64,000 nt of DNA from Burkholderia sp. Ax-1719 (GTDB lineage: Bacteria > Pseudomonadota > Gammaproteobacteria > Burkholderiales > Burkholderiaceae): positions 1,054,001 to 1,118,000 of the forward strand of contig NZ_VWWJ01000001.1 of NCBI RefSeq assembly GCF_011753055.1, written 5' to 3'. Under the pieces are notes generated by a model. It was not told where the DNA came from and searched no databases. It was given only the letters and a program-made list of their open reading frames with translations. The translations under genes and the position numbers were made by a program. The stretch's first letter is position 1, and each line of letters begins with the position of its first letter. Below, in pieces: positions 45,172 through 54,717 of the stretch.

Positions 45172-46167
45172 ATGGACGCAGATTTCGACACCGCACGGCG
45201 GATCATTTTGCTTGGAACCGGAGGCACGATTGCAGGAACCGGGGATACGAAGCCGGGACAGACCCTGGAGTATGTCGCGGGATCGATTTCCATCGAACAA
45301 CTCACTCATGGCATTGTGGCGCCGGCCGGACATATTTTCGAATGCGAGCAGATCGCTCAACTCGATAGCAAGGACATGGAGTTCGACGTGTGGGCCACAC
45401 TTGCGTCCCGGTGTCATGCCCGGCTTAACGAACCGGACGTGGCAGCAATCGTCATCACCCACGGAACGGACACCATTGAGGAAACGGCATTTTTCCTGCA
45501 TTCCGTGCTCAAGTCTCAACGCAAACCCGTTGTGCTGACATGCGCCATGCGCCCTGCAACTGCACCGAACGCGGATGGGCCACAAAACCTGCAGGATGCG
45601 ATCCTCGTCGCGTCGACAACAAAGTCAAGCGGCGTTCTCGTTGTCTGCGCTGGCGAGATTCATGATCCCGCGTTCGTGAGAAAAGCACATCCCTACAAAC
45701 TCAATGCATTTGAGTCCGGTGAAGCTGGTCCGATCGGCTTCATCGAAGCAGGTGAAGTGCGTTATGTCCACCCACGGACAATCCCTTCAACTCTGGAATT
45801 CGAACATGACGCTGTGTTAAGCCTCATCGCTGGAGCATGGCCGCGCGTGGAAATCATTTCCAGTCATGCGGGAGCAAGTGGCCGACTGGTTGATATGCTC
45901 ATTGAAGAGCGCAGGAATGCTTGCTTCGACGCTGTAGATGGCTTGGTTCTCGCAGCGACCGGAAACGGCTCAATCCACGCGTCGTTGGAGGCAGCAGCCT
46001 TGCGTGCGGCTGAGAATGGAATCATGGTCGTACGGGCCAGTCGTTGTCTCAACGGAACAATCGTCAAGACCTCGAGAGATCAGATACCCGATGCCGGCGC
46101 GCTCTCTCCGGTCAAAGCACGCATCGAACTACTACTCGAGCTGCTAAAGCAACGGGCTGCAGTCTGA
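45172..46167 (+). CDS. L-asparaginase, cytosolic type
   Basis: The 331-residue enzyme lacks a signal peptide. The signature sites are LLGTGGTIAGTG (about 13-24) and VVITHGTDTIEETAFFL (about 93-109), with CAMRPATAPNADGPQNL after them. It hydrolyses asparagine in the cytoplasm and differs clearly from the exported asparaginase at 40938; two different asparaginases in one cluster suggest use of asparagine both outside and inside the cell. A GGAG ribosome site lies seven bases before the ATG. It is controlled from the same gap as the divergent LysR gene. Confidence 0.92.
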   Translation: MDADFDTARRIILLGTGGTIAGTGDTKPGQTLEYVAGSISIEQLTHGIVAPAGHIFECEQIAQLDSKDMEFDVWATLASRCHARLNEPDVAAIVITHGTDTIEETAFFLHSVLKSQRKPVVLTCAMRPATAPNADGPQNLQDAILVASTTKSSGVLVVCAGEIHDPAFVRKAHPYKLNAFESGEAGPIGFIEAGEVRYVHPRTIPSTLEFEHDAVLSLIAGAWPRVEIISSHAGASGRLVDMLIEERRNACFDAVDGLVLAATGNGSIHASLEAAALRAAENGIMVVRASRCLNGTIVKTSRDQIPDAGALSPVKARIELLLELLKQRAAV

Positions 46168-46373
46168 GCCAACATCTCAGCGACCACGCCAACCGCTTGG
46201 TGGTTGACCCCTCCACAAGCTGGCCGATCGTCTTGATACGGGGGGAAATCGCGCACGTGGCGCCTGCCGGTAAAGTTCTGCTACGCTCCAAGTGCACCAA
46301 TACGGCAAGGGGCTTTATGCAATCTCGAAATAAAAGAGTTTGCGTTCAAGCCATCACTATCGGTTAGCCAAAC

Positions 46374-46796
46374 TCACCCATCAAGCACTTCCTGTTCTGC
46401 GGTGAATCTGGAGTGCTCCAATAACTGTGCCAAATCAGCCCAACCGTCCGCCAGTGCGAAGTAGCGCATGCGCTCTGACTGCCTTTCGGTAGCCGGGCGC
46501 CTGCGATCCTCTGGTATATCCGACGGGCTCATCCGGAAATAACGCGACCAGTGCCTTGCGTCACTGGCAACGCGAGTGATGTTAGCCGCAATGCGAAACC
46601 CGCCTTCATCAGCATCTCCCCAGTGGAACACCGATACTTTGGGTGACAATTGACTGAGGATCCGTGCAAACATGGCTCGCCATGCAAGAGTTGGCATCCA
46701 TCCCGTATAAATCAACAACACATTGTCATTGCAGCGTCGTTTAGACTCGCAGTGGAACGTCGTCAAATTCTCAATCGTCAACACAAATTCCGGCAA
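46374..46796 (-). pseudogene. C-terminal fragment of a Wadjet JetD-like protein
   Basis: The frame reads VLTIENLTTFHC, then LLIYTGWMPTLAWRAM, then VFHWGDADEGGFRIAANI, the Toprim-like part of JetD (DUF2220), where the GDxDxGG residues bind metal. The reading frame continues upstream without an ATG through GLGIESLPEF to a stop; the N-terminal two thirds of a normal JetD are absent. JetD is the nuclease of the plasmid-cutting Wadjet system. With the JetC-like fragment to its right this looks like a deleted Wadjet locus. Confidence 0.65.
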
Positions 46797-46996
46797 GCTC
46801 TCAATACCGAGACCATCGCTGCCGCCATCGCACTTTATGGAACATCAAGGATGTGCAGTAACGCGCTCACGTCGCACGGTGACGGCACCGGCCAACCGAA
46901 CCGGCTGATCTTCCCGACGTAGTCCGATCTCGGTCTAAACGTCCGATGCAGTTCTCGGCTCCGCCTCAGAATTGACGGACAGAAGCACATCAAGCG

Positions 46997-47170
46997 CTAC
47001 AGCAGCCCGAGATACGACTCCACCACGGCTTCCCACTTTGGGGCCGCAACCTCTACAACATCGCATACAGGTGTTGAGTCAATCCCATGCTCACGAAGCT
47101 CGGAGCGCAACAAGTTTCCCGAACGCCCGACGGAATGTCGCTTTGGCGAAGCGCGGACTATGTGCAGGTT
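46997..47170 (-). pseudogene. Short fragment resembling Wadjet JetC (SMC-like)
   Basis: A 57-codon open stretch reads LLRSELREHGIDSTPVCDVV then EVAAPKWEAVVESYLG and ends in TAG. The order (…LR..GI...P.CD.VEV..P.W..A.E.YLG) resembles the hinge-proximal part of JetC-type SMC ATPases. It lies upstream of the JetD-like fragment on the same strand, as in Wadjet operons (jetC before jetD). The bases between the two (46797-46996) hold another short unassigned frame (…RFGWPVPSP…). The bases to the right (47171-47451) hold nothing recognised. Confidence 0.45.
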
Positions 47171-47451
47171 TTAACGGGGACGCTCGGACATCGAACTCGT
47201 CGAAGTTGAACAACGCTCACGTCTCCGCGAAGAGCGTCGGCGCAGGTGCAGGATAGTCCCTCGCGGCTACGAAGTAATTTAAGTCACAAATAATTAACAT
47301 ACGACGTTCAAGCAAAAAAACTCGCGATGAGCACGCTTGAGTGACAGCGAAAAAGCATTCCGTCGCTTCATCGCTGTCCGCAGCAAAGTTCACGCTTTGG
47401 CTCAATTGAAAAAGATGTGATGACCAAAGCGTAAATCTAGCTGTCCACCCT

Positions 47452-48591
47452 TCACATCTTTTGAACTACGAGTGTCGATTTCTTCCCACCCTTATAATCG
47501 TAGAGCGTAATAATAGGCTCTTTGAGGTCACCCTTCGCATCAAATTGTACTTCACCGATCACACCTTTGTATTTGATGCCCGGCATCGCAGCCAGCACTT
47601 TTGCTGGATCAGTGGAGTCAGCCCGCTTCATGGCTGTGACGATAATACCCACTGCGTCGTAAGCGAACGGCGCATATAGTTCAATTGGCTGATTGAAGCG
47701 CACCTCATAGGCTTTCTCGAAACCCGCCCCACCCTCCATTTGGTCAACTGGCATTCCTGGCTGCGAACAGATCACGTTCTTTGCCGCGTTACCGGCGAGA
47801 TCCTGCAGCTTGTTTGTGCAAACGCCATCGCCTGCAAGGATCTTCATGCCTAAGCCTAACTGCATGGCCTGCTTGGCAAAAGGGCCTCCCGTCGCGTCCT
47901 CACCACCATACATGATGGCATCGGGATGCTCGCCTTTGATTTTCGTAAGAATCGCGCGGAAATCGGTCGCCTTGTCGTTCGTTGCATCGTGACTGACGAT
48001 GTTCATGCCACCGACCTTTGCGGTCTTTTCAAACTCGTTTGCCAACCCTTGACCATAGGCAGTGGAATCGTCCACGATGGCCACAGATTTGACGTGCAAC
48101 ACCTGCTTTGCATACTGCGCCAACGCGGGACCTTGTTGGGCGTCAGTTGCTACAAGCCGGTATGTCGATTTGAACCCTTGCATTGTGTAGGTCGGATTGG
48201 TAGACGCAGGCGAGATCTGGAGGACACCTGCCTCACTATAAATGCGGGACGCAGGGATCGAACATCCGGAGTTCAGGTGACCAACAACGCCGACAACTCG
48301 ATCATCGACCAACTTCTGCGCCACCTGGGTCGCTGTGCGGGGATCGGCGGCATCGTCTTGCGCGTCCAACTCTAGCCTGACCTTTTTGCCACCAATAACT
48401 AGCCCCTGTTTGTTGAAATCCTCAATCGCAAGCCGAGCCCCGTTCTCCTCATCTTTTCCAAGATGCGCGACTTCACCTGTCAAAGGCGCCGCATGACCGA
48501 TCTTCACGATCTCATCAGCCCGGGATGCTTGTACGCCTGCTACGGCAAACGCGATAGTGCAAAGGCGTAGAACTGTTGCTGAGTGCTGCAT
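47452..48591 (-). CDS. Branched-chain amino-acid ABC transporter substrate-binding protein (LivK-like)
   Basis: The ATG at 48591 has GGAG eight bases upstream; a frame 53 codons longer has no support. The 379-residue product has a signal peptide (VLRLCTIAFAVAGVQASRA) and the two-lobe periplasmic binding fold of the LivJ/LivK family: KIGHAAPLTGEVAHLGKDEENG, VGVVGHLNSGCSIPASRIY, and ILTKIKGEHPDAIMYGG. It binds an amino acid in the periplasm. No permease or ATPase gene follows in the window, so it must share a transporter encoded elsewhere or be an orphan. Confidence 0.92.
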   Translation of the reverse strand: MQHSATVLRLCTIAFAVAGVQASRADEIVKIGHAAPLTGEVAHLGKDEENGARLAIEDFNKQGLVIGGKKVRLELDAQDDAADPRTATQVAQKLVDDRVVGVVGHLNSGCSIPASRIYSEAGVLQISPASTNPTYTMQGFKSTYRLVATDAQQGPALAQYAKQVLHVKSVAIVDDSTAYGQGLANEFEKTAKVGGMNIVSHDATNDKATDFRAILTKIKGEHPDAIMYGGEDATGGPFAKQAMQLGLGMKILAGDGVCTNKLQDLAGNAAKNVICSQPGMPVDQMEGGAGFEKAYEVRFNQPIELYAPFAYDAVGIIVTAMKRADSTDPAKVLAAMPGIKYKGVIGEVQFDAKGDLKEPIITLYDYKGGKKSTLVVQKM

Positions 48592-49615
48592 AGTGCGATC
48601 TCCTTGCGAGATAGTGTCAGCGTTTTGAGGATGGGCATCGCCACCATGAGCGTCGCGCGATTTCATCTGCACAATAAATACGCGGGCGACCAGCTTTTGG
48701 CATCGCGTAAGGAGTTTGAGATTCCTCACAGCATCTGTTGGCGAAATCAATATAGAAAGCCATAAAAATACTGTGTTTAACGCTTGATTAATCTGGTGTT
48801 AAGCAGGGTTTAACGGAGCATAGAAGTCGCGCTGCTTTTCGGGACAAGATCAAAAGTGCAGCTGCAACATGGTTCCTGCACACTCCCGCTGATCCAACAC
48901 CGGGCTGCGTAACGGAAAACTCAAATGACATTGCTCCGGAGAGCAGGATTCAGTGAACGTCAACACTCGACACGCATAAGTGGACTGCACTCGCGCTAAT
49001 GGGCGATTTAGAGGACAAAGGCGTGCTCTTCCTTGCAAATGAGCAACGCATCCGAGAGGCTGCCTATCAAATGAGTCGTCGAAATCCGACACTCGGCATT
49101 CTTATCCTCTGGAGCAATAACTTCGATGGCCGGCGAGAGCCGAACGAAAGCACAGACGTCTAGACGAACGTATAGCTCTCGCTGGATATTCCAGGACACA
49201 CAAGTGCAATCTCACAACTTGCTTTCTTGCAGACGGCCGCTCCTGCTGAACAGTTCGATATTAGCGCGGCCGCTACGCGCACTTTTCTCTAAGAGAGTGT
49301 TTCGAGTAGCAAGCCAGCCCTCGCTTCCCATACCGCACTGTGCACTTCAATGACGGTCGTGACTGATAGCCTCAACGTTGCCGGTAAAAGCAGCACAGTG
49401 CTTTTATCGACCTCGCACCGTGCGCAGCATCTTGCCTATGGCTTTTCACTGCAACACGCCATCTCATCTGGCTGGCCAACGGCGCCAAAGGCGCATCGCA
49501 CCGCCGTGAGGCGGTGCGCCCTCCCCCAAAAAACTTCTTCCGCAAAAAGCCGTAGCAAAGCCATACCGTGAACTTTCTGAAAGGAAGAGTTTTTGATATG
49601 GAATAGCTACCTTGT
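48592..49615. other. Long intergenic stretch without supported gene
   Basis: About 1 kb separates the binding-protein gene from the next. Several short frames exist on the minus strand, but none has a good ribosome site or motif. Near 48780-48825 there are three TTTAAC/TTAAG boxes (GTTTAACG twice), which may be regulator sites for the binding-protein promoter. The rest shows no structure I can name. Confidence 0.4.
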
Positions 49616-50302
49616 TTAGCCCAACTCTTGCCACACTTTGGTTGGAAGCAACGTGAGGCCATCGCGGCGTGACGGTAGCGGCTGCATTTGACTCCATAAC
49701 TCAGTCTCAGTCAGCCCTTCGATGACCTCCTCAAATAGCCACCGAGTCAGTTTCCGATATGCCGGCCCAAACAGCCGATAATTTTGCGGGGAGATTACTG
49801 GTTCAAGCGCCGCATGAGCTAGTTCGGGATTGGCCTGCCATTCAATCTGAACCACTCTTGTGACCGCTGATAGTGGGATATCCGCAAGGTACCCGCAATT
49901 CCCCATCAGTTGCAGGCTGGCAGCCGCTACCTCCGGACCAGTCGGCAACGCCTCCTTAGCCATCGCGGCTAATTCATACACGCTTTTCTCTGGATACAAA
50001 TTCTTCAGGTCAAGCAACGCGTACGCATCCTCGTCGCAACACAGGATGTCGGCATGCAAGGCTTCAACGTCGATTTCCAACACAACTCCGCAATCGCCTT
50101 GTCGCGTCGCGCACGCGGCAAAATACGCAGCATAGGCTGTCGTGAGGTAAACCACTCCGGCATGCGATTCGGCGGTATGTGTCCAATTACCAGGGAGTGC
50201 GCCTCGAGCCTGAAGCTTCCCCGCATGCATGATCGCGGCCCACGCCGTCGAAGATGTCCCGTGATAGAGGTACCGCTCCCCCGTTTGCAATGCAGCGTCC
50301 AT
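49616..50302 (-). CDS. ADP-ribosyltransferase-like fold protein
   Basis: The 228-residue product begins YLYHGTSSTAWAAIMHAGKL (about 12-31), followed by GVVYLTTAYAAYFAA (about 48-62) and GVVLEIDVEAL (about 72-82). This His/Tyr...Tyr...Glu order matches ART-fold proteins such as RNA 2'-phosphotransferase and small ADP-ribosyltransferases, with HGT holding NAD. The C-terminal half is unassigned. It has no signal peptide and stands alone. It may modify a cytoplasmic protein or nucleic acid; an antitoxin gene is not seen next to it. Confidence 0.65.
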   Translation of the reverse strand: MDAALQTGERYLYHGTSSTAWAAIMHAGKLQARGALPGNWTHTAESHAGVVYLTTAYAAYFAACATRQGDCGVVLEIDVEALHADILCCDEDAYALLDLKNLYPEKSVYELAAMAKEALPTGPEVAAASLQLMGNCGYLADIPLSAVTRVVQIEWQANPELAHAALEPVISPQNYRLFGPAYRKLTRWLFEEVIEGLTETELWSQMQPLPSRRDGLTLLPTKVWQELG

Positions 50303-51077
50303 CGAACCGCAAACTCCTCAATTTATCCACTCGTTCGTTACAGCACTTACCAATGCAAGAGACTTGTTGTGGGCGTCAGCTGGCGTTCGCTGAGGACCAG
50401 GCACTTGCTCCACTAAAGGTCATTATTCAAGAGTTGTGGAATTCGGTTGCGACTTTGATGATACCAGCGGGCGCTCAGACAACAAATCAACGAACGTCGT
50501 CGTCCTGCATCCGCCAGCATACGTAGTCAAATATCCTTCAAGGATCTGTGGACTGTGGATTGGTCGCTGCGTCTACCAAGCGACGCTCCGCGAGCTCAAT
50601 TGGGAATGGTTACTTGCTGAACCATCTCAGATTGCATTTCGGGTAGCGATACGTCGATCAAGTCGTCAGCGACAAATGACGGTTAGTTGCGCGACGATCG
50701 AAGATGATGCGCAAAGATAGGGTGAGTGGTAGCACCCGAAAGAGCTGTGTCAGGGAAAGCTGCGCGTACTACAAAGGTGCTGGATTTTCGGCGCGGAATT
50801 GATGCGCAAGAGGCTGTTCGCGGGAGCAAAAGCCCGATATTTGGTGTTTAGAGTAGTACCTTCGGTGAAGGCCACCACTCACTTACCCATTGAACACTCG
50901 GGAACCCGAGTTTGAAGTACGCATATAGCCGCATGAGTTCAGACACTCAGTGCCCGAACTCATGCGTTAAAGGCAAATAGCGACGTCGGGATGCTCTCCA
51001 ACACAGAACTGAAAATGGCATCTGCATGAACGAGGCCGATTGACAATCGCTCGCCATGTTGGATGGCGCACCAGCCC
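50303..51077. other. Intergenic stretch, no supported gene
   Basis: About 775 bases contain only short frames without ribosome sites. A repeated GAACTCATG/CATGAGTTC pair near 50930-50965 forms a weak inverted repeat. Nothing else is evident. Confidence 0.35.
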
Positions 51078-51932
51078 TTACTCCGCTACATCCGCCGCAG
51101 GTGCTTGTTCAACAGCTGCCGGGACTTCCGCGACAGCAGGTGCGCGCTCAGCCTTCGAGGCCGAAACTTTCCGCGCGGTGACCTTGCGAGCCACTTTTTT
51201 TGCCCCTACCGCCTTCTTCACTCCGGCCACATTCTCCGTTGCCGCGACATCGCCCGCAGGCTTTGCCACCTTCTTAGCCGCACCTTTCTTCACTACTGCT
51301 TTCTTCGCTGCTGCCTTTTTAGCGGCGGTTTTCCCGGCAGTCCGTGCGGCGGTCTGCTTGACAGCACTTTTGGATGCAGCAGCTTTCTTTGCCGGTGCAG
51401 ACTTTGCGTTAGCCTTTGTCGGCTCAGCAACGGCTCCATCGTTTTCGGCAATCAGGAATTTCGTGCGATCTTTTGCGCTCGCAATCCACGCCGGCGCACG
51501 ACCACGCCCACTCCACGTCTCATCCGTTTTCGGATTTCTGTACAAGGCAGGTTGCGGACCTCGCGCATAGTTTCCTGCCTTCGGTGCTTTCTGGGCCACA
51601 GCCGCAGGAGCTTCCGCACCATCGATAAGAAACTTCGAACGATCTTTCACATTCGCAATCCAGGCAGGAGCACGACCGCGCCCGGTCCACGATGCTCCGC
51701 TCTTCGGATCCAGGTACTTTGCGGCCACTTTACCTTGCGTTGCAACAGGCGATCCTGGCTTGCGTCCACGACGCTTGCCGACAAAGGCCTCAATATCTGC
51801 AACCGTCACCGCATGCTTTTCCATCAGGTCACGAATCTTCGTGAGCCCTGCCGTGGACTTTGTCGCAGAGAGTGCCTCCGCCTGTGCCTGGAGCTTGGAT
51901 ATCTTTGCCTTAATGGAATCGAGCGTAGCCAT
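51078..51932 (-). CDS. H-NS family protein with two DNA-binding domains and histone-H1-like tail
   Basis: Residues 1-58 are the coiled-coil oligomerisation part (LDSIKAKISKLQAQAEAL). Two copies of the H-NS DNA-binding motif follow: KYLDPKSGASWTGRGRAPAW (72-91) and LYRNPKTDETWSGRGRAPAW (130-149), each followed by a KDR[ST]KFLI helix. Residues about 165-284 are a low-complexity Ala/Lys/Val tail like bacterial H1-type histones. Normal H-NS proteins have one such domain and about 100-140 residues; here it is 284. It should bind AT-rich foreign DNA and may bridge or compact it more strongly. AAAGGT precedes the ATG. Confidence 0.92.
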   Translation of the reverse strand: MATLDSIKAKISKLQAQAEALSATKSTAGLTKIRDLMEKHAVTVADIEAFVGKRRGRKPGSPVATQGKVAAKYLDPKSGASWTGRGRAPAWIANVKDRSKFLIDGAEAPAAVAQKAPKAGNYARGPQPALYRNPKTDETWSGRGRAPAWIASAKDRTKFLIAENDGAVAEPTKANAKSAPAKKAAASKSAVKQTAARTAGKTAAKKAAAKKAVVKKGAAKKVAKPAGDVAATENVAGVKKAVGAKKVARKVTARKVSASKAERAPAVAEVPAAVEQAPAADVAE

Positions 51933-52439
51933 TCTTGTACCTTTCCCTTTTTGAGTTGTGCTACCGCACTATGCCACATCGCAGAGCTACGAAACATATT
52001 GCGTGCACGAATACCAAATCTTTCTGAGGCTCTAGTGGATGACCCGAATCCCTGAAGTCCAGTAACGCAAAGAAATTGAGTTCTGCTTTCTCATTTCTTG
52101 AGATCTGACTTCTTTTATCAGTTTCCGAAAGCAAGTCAATTTCTGCGTCGCTCCCGCGTTATAGAGGAATGGGACGAACGTGCCAGCAGATCGCCAACCC
52201 ATCAGTTCGCGCACGAAGGCTGCGCACGGTCGGCGCAGCCGCTGAGCCTTCTTGGCTCGATAGCTGCGAGCTTGCCGATTTCACTGCGTCGCAGCCAGGG
52301 AGTTTGATCCATTCGTCGGATTGTTCACTCCGGGACTCAAACCCTGTCCAGTCCGTCGAACCTCGCAACTCTCGCGCGACCAAAGCTTTCGAATCAATTA
52401 AAGTTAAAATGGCACCCTGGACAGGAAACCTACTGCCAC
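51933..52439. other. Intergenic stretch, no supported gene
   Basis: About 500 bases separate two divergent genes. No RNA gene could be confirmed, and short frames have no ribosome site. Promoters for the H-NS gene and the PIN-like gene are expected here. Confidence 0.35.
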
Positions 52440-53630
52440 ATGAAAAGACCGTTGATCGTGTATCTCGACAGCAGCGATTTTTCGACCTTGTCTGATGTCG
52501 CTCGTCAAACACCTGAAATCCTCGCAATCCGAGAAACCTTACTTGAACAATCCAGGTCGGGTAAGGTCGTTTTCGCGTTTTCAGGTGTTCACCTTAGTGA
52601 AATGTCACCGATGGGGGCCACCTTCACGCCATCGGCAGTAGGAAGAACGAACCTCCTGGTCGAGCTATGTCAGCGCAATGCTTTCATATCAATCGACCGG
52701 TTGCTGGATGCAGAAATCGCGCGGCTATACAAATCCGATTCTGGCTTCATTTGCCCGTTGACGACCGATGCGACGTGGTTTCCCGAGCTTACTGGTTTCA
52801 TGACGCCCGTGAACTGGGCAGAGACGGTACGCACGATGCTCACGAGCGTGCAAGATCAAGCGGTAAATCGCGCGCAGCGACGAAAGCTCCAACGCAAGCT
52901 CGGGAACGGGGCGCCATCCTCCAAATTTCATCGACTCATGTCTACGTCGTCGCACGAAGCACTCACCGCAATCATGCAGCAGTACCCGATGCGACGTGAG
53001 GACGCTCTGACACTTCAGGCATACATTCATGGGACGGCAAGTGCTGAGGCTGCGGAGGCCGCCTTTCTGGCAAGCTTGCGAGATCCGAGCTGGATAATGA
53101 AATGGTTTGCGGAGCATCACGATGAGCTGTCACCAGTGATGCAGTGGTTGCGTTCAGCTTCGGCCGAACTTGTTGCGAAAATGGGCGATATCGTCAAATT
53201 CGCTGAAAAACAGAGACAACTGCACCCGGAGGTAGTGGGCGAGTTCTTGAAGCAGAAGTGGTGGAAAGGTGAACAGGACAAGCTTTTAACAAATCTTGCA
53301 GTACGCCTAGCCGGTGTCTCGCGCGAGGCACATTCATTTTCCGCCGACGACGTAGACCTCAAGTGTCCGGGACTAGCCTGCATGACCCGCACGCTCCATT
53401 CTGTTCTATGGGACGCCGTCGCCACTACGCCAAGGTCGCTAAAGCACAGTGACGCCGTGGACGCGATGCATGCAATCTACGCTCCATATTGCGACCTATT
53501 TCGCGCAGACCGGTACATGGCACCACATATCCAGCGGCAGGTTAACCGGCTAGGAGTTAGAGTAGTCTCGCGTTTGAGCGAGATCCCACCGCTCATTAAT
53601 GAGCACATCCAATCGGCTACTGCAGGCTAG
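52440..53630 (+). CDS. PIN-like domain protein, putative nuclease
   Basis: The 396-residue product begins LIVYLDSSDFSTLSD (about 5-19), a strand with an Asp as in PIN domains, then FSGVHLSEMS (about 46-55) with the Glu. Near the end HSDAVDAMHAIYAPYCDLFRAD (about 350-371) supplies further acidic residues and a strand, as in large PIN-like proteins. The middle 250 residues are helical and unassigned. PIN nucleases cut RNA. The size is about twice that of a toxin PIN, so it is more likely a stand-alone RNase or defence protein. No antitoxin gene is adjacent. Confidence 0.6.
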   Translation: MKRPLIVYLDSSDFSTLSDVARQTPEILAIRETLLEQSRSGKVVFAFSGVHLSEMSPMGATFTPSAVGRTNLLVELCQRNAFISIDRLLDAEIARLYKSDSGFICPLTTDATWFPELTGFMTPVNWAETVRTMLTSVQDQAVNRAQRRKLQRKLGNGAPSSKFHRLMSTSSHEALTAIMQQYPMRREDALTLQAYIHGTASAEAAEAAFLASLRDPSWIMKWFAEHHDELSPVMQWLRSASAELVAKMGDIVKFAEKQRQLHPEVVGEFLKQKWWKGEQDKLLTNLAVRLAGVSREAHSFSADDVDLKCPGLACMTRTLHSVLWDAVATTPRSLKHSDAVDAMHAIYAPYCDLFRADRYMAPHIQRQVNRLGVRVVSRLSEIPPLINEHIQSATAG

Positions 53631-53787
53631 TTCAATGAGCTAGCCGAGTGGCTAAAAGCAAGCGGCGAGCAGTTCCTGGGCCAGCGTGGACGGGTGTGCC
53701 TTGGTGCCATTTCAGGATGCTCATATCTCAATTCTGGGCTTAAATCGCAATGGACACCGCCCGGGCAGGTGAGCTCGCCGCTCTTAC

Positions 53788-54585
53788 TCACTGTTGATCA
53801 GAGCTGGAGTCGGTTGCAAGCAGCGGCTTCGAGCCTAACGATCCCAAAAACTGCCCAATGCGTGCACCGTAGGCGTGACGCAGACAATCGACATCGCTGT
53901 TACACATTCGACGCGTAATGACCCAATCAGACTCAGATTGCCGCAAAGCTTGAGGATCTGAGATGGTCTTCATCGTTGTGCTGTACAACTGGCCAAGTTG
54001 ACGGTCCATTGCTGCCAGGCCGGCATCACCACAGATTGCGACCTCGTCGTCGTGACTCGCACGTTTGCAATCAAAACTTGTCGCAAACGTTTGGGACGGA
54101 CTAGCTGACGCCGTATCCGGTGATACTGCGCTGTCCTGCGAAGACTGCTGCGTGTTACCACCATCAGCAGGAGTGGCGTCTGAGTTCAGGACGCGCTCAT
54201 TCGATGGCACTGCACTTGAGTACTGCTGTGCATCCTGTGCGGCGTTCGGGTCAAGCTTGACCACGATCGGTGCTGATGCGCCAGCATCACTAGCCATTGC
54301 CGGAACCGCATCAGAAGCCGGGGCCACCTGAGTTTGAACAGGATTTGATGAGCCTGACGTGTCGCTTGAGTCGAAGCGACTATTTATAGCGCTTCCGATT
54401 ACGCAGATACCGATGCCGCACAGCAAAACCTTGCCGGATCGAGCGAAATTCCTGTTGTCCGGCGCGTTGTTCTTGTACCCGGTCCTGAATCGTCGATCGA
54501 CCTTACGGGTATCGATGAATCCTCCGATCCCCGCCAGCGTAGTCAATGCGCCAACTATCAACATCCCACTTCCCAGGTCCGCCAT
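53788..54585 (-). CDS. Membrane protein with C-terminal LprI/DUF1311-like domain
   Basis: Two membrane helices lie near residues 5-22 and 50-67, followed by a Ser/Ala/Asp-rich linker (about 72-170). The last 90 residues read FDCKRASHDDEVAICGDAGL, AAMDRQLGQLYSTTM and SDWVITRRMCNSDVDCLRHAY, the four-Cys helical pattern of the lysozyme-inhibitor LprI family. With both helices spanning, the C-terminal domain would be on the same side as the N-terminus; if the first is a signal anchor it faces the periplasm. LprI proteins bind lysozyme-like enzymes. It precedes the TerY-P region and may be an envelope partner. Confidence 0.7.
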   Translation of the reverse strand: MADLGSGMLIVGALTTLAGIGGFIDTRKVDRRFRTGYKNNAPDNRNFARSGKVLLCGIGICVIGSAINSRFDSSDTSGSSNPVQTQVAPASDAVPAMASDAGASAPIVVKLDPNAAQDAQQYSSAVPSNERVLNSDATPADGGNTQQSSQDSAVSPDTASASPSQTFATSFDCKRASHDDEVAICGDAGLAAMDRQLGQLYSTTMKTISDPQALRQSESDWVITRRMCNSDVDCLRHAYGARIGQFLGSLGSKPLLATDSSSDQQ

Positions 54586-54717
54586 ATTTTCCCCGTAGCG
54601 CGCTCATGCGCTAATGTTTGGTCTTGATTTTTCTATGAATTTGATACGTCTTATTGCTGCGCCCAGCAGACCGTCTGTGCATCGCAATCAGTGTGGGCCC
54701 GCAGGTTTCATCGCCAA

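Noticed and set aside
49372..49697. Overlapping minus-strand ORFs upstream of the ART-like gene's end
   Set aside because: Low-complexity, Arg-rich, no ribosome sites; likely chance.
52330..52400. T-arm-like GGTTTGAGTCCC on the minus strand
   Set aside because: No matching cloverleaf; not a tRNA.
53636..53690. tRNA-Ser-like D-arm (GCCGAGTGGCTAAA)
   Set aside because: No acceptor stem, anticodon loop or T-arm could be completed around it; chance match.
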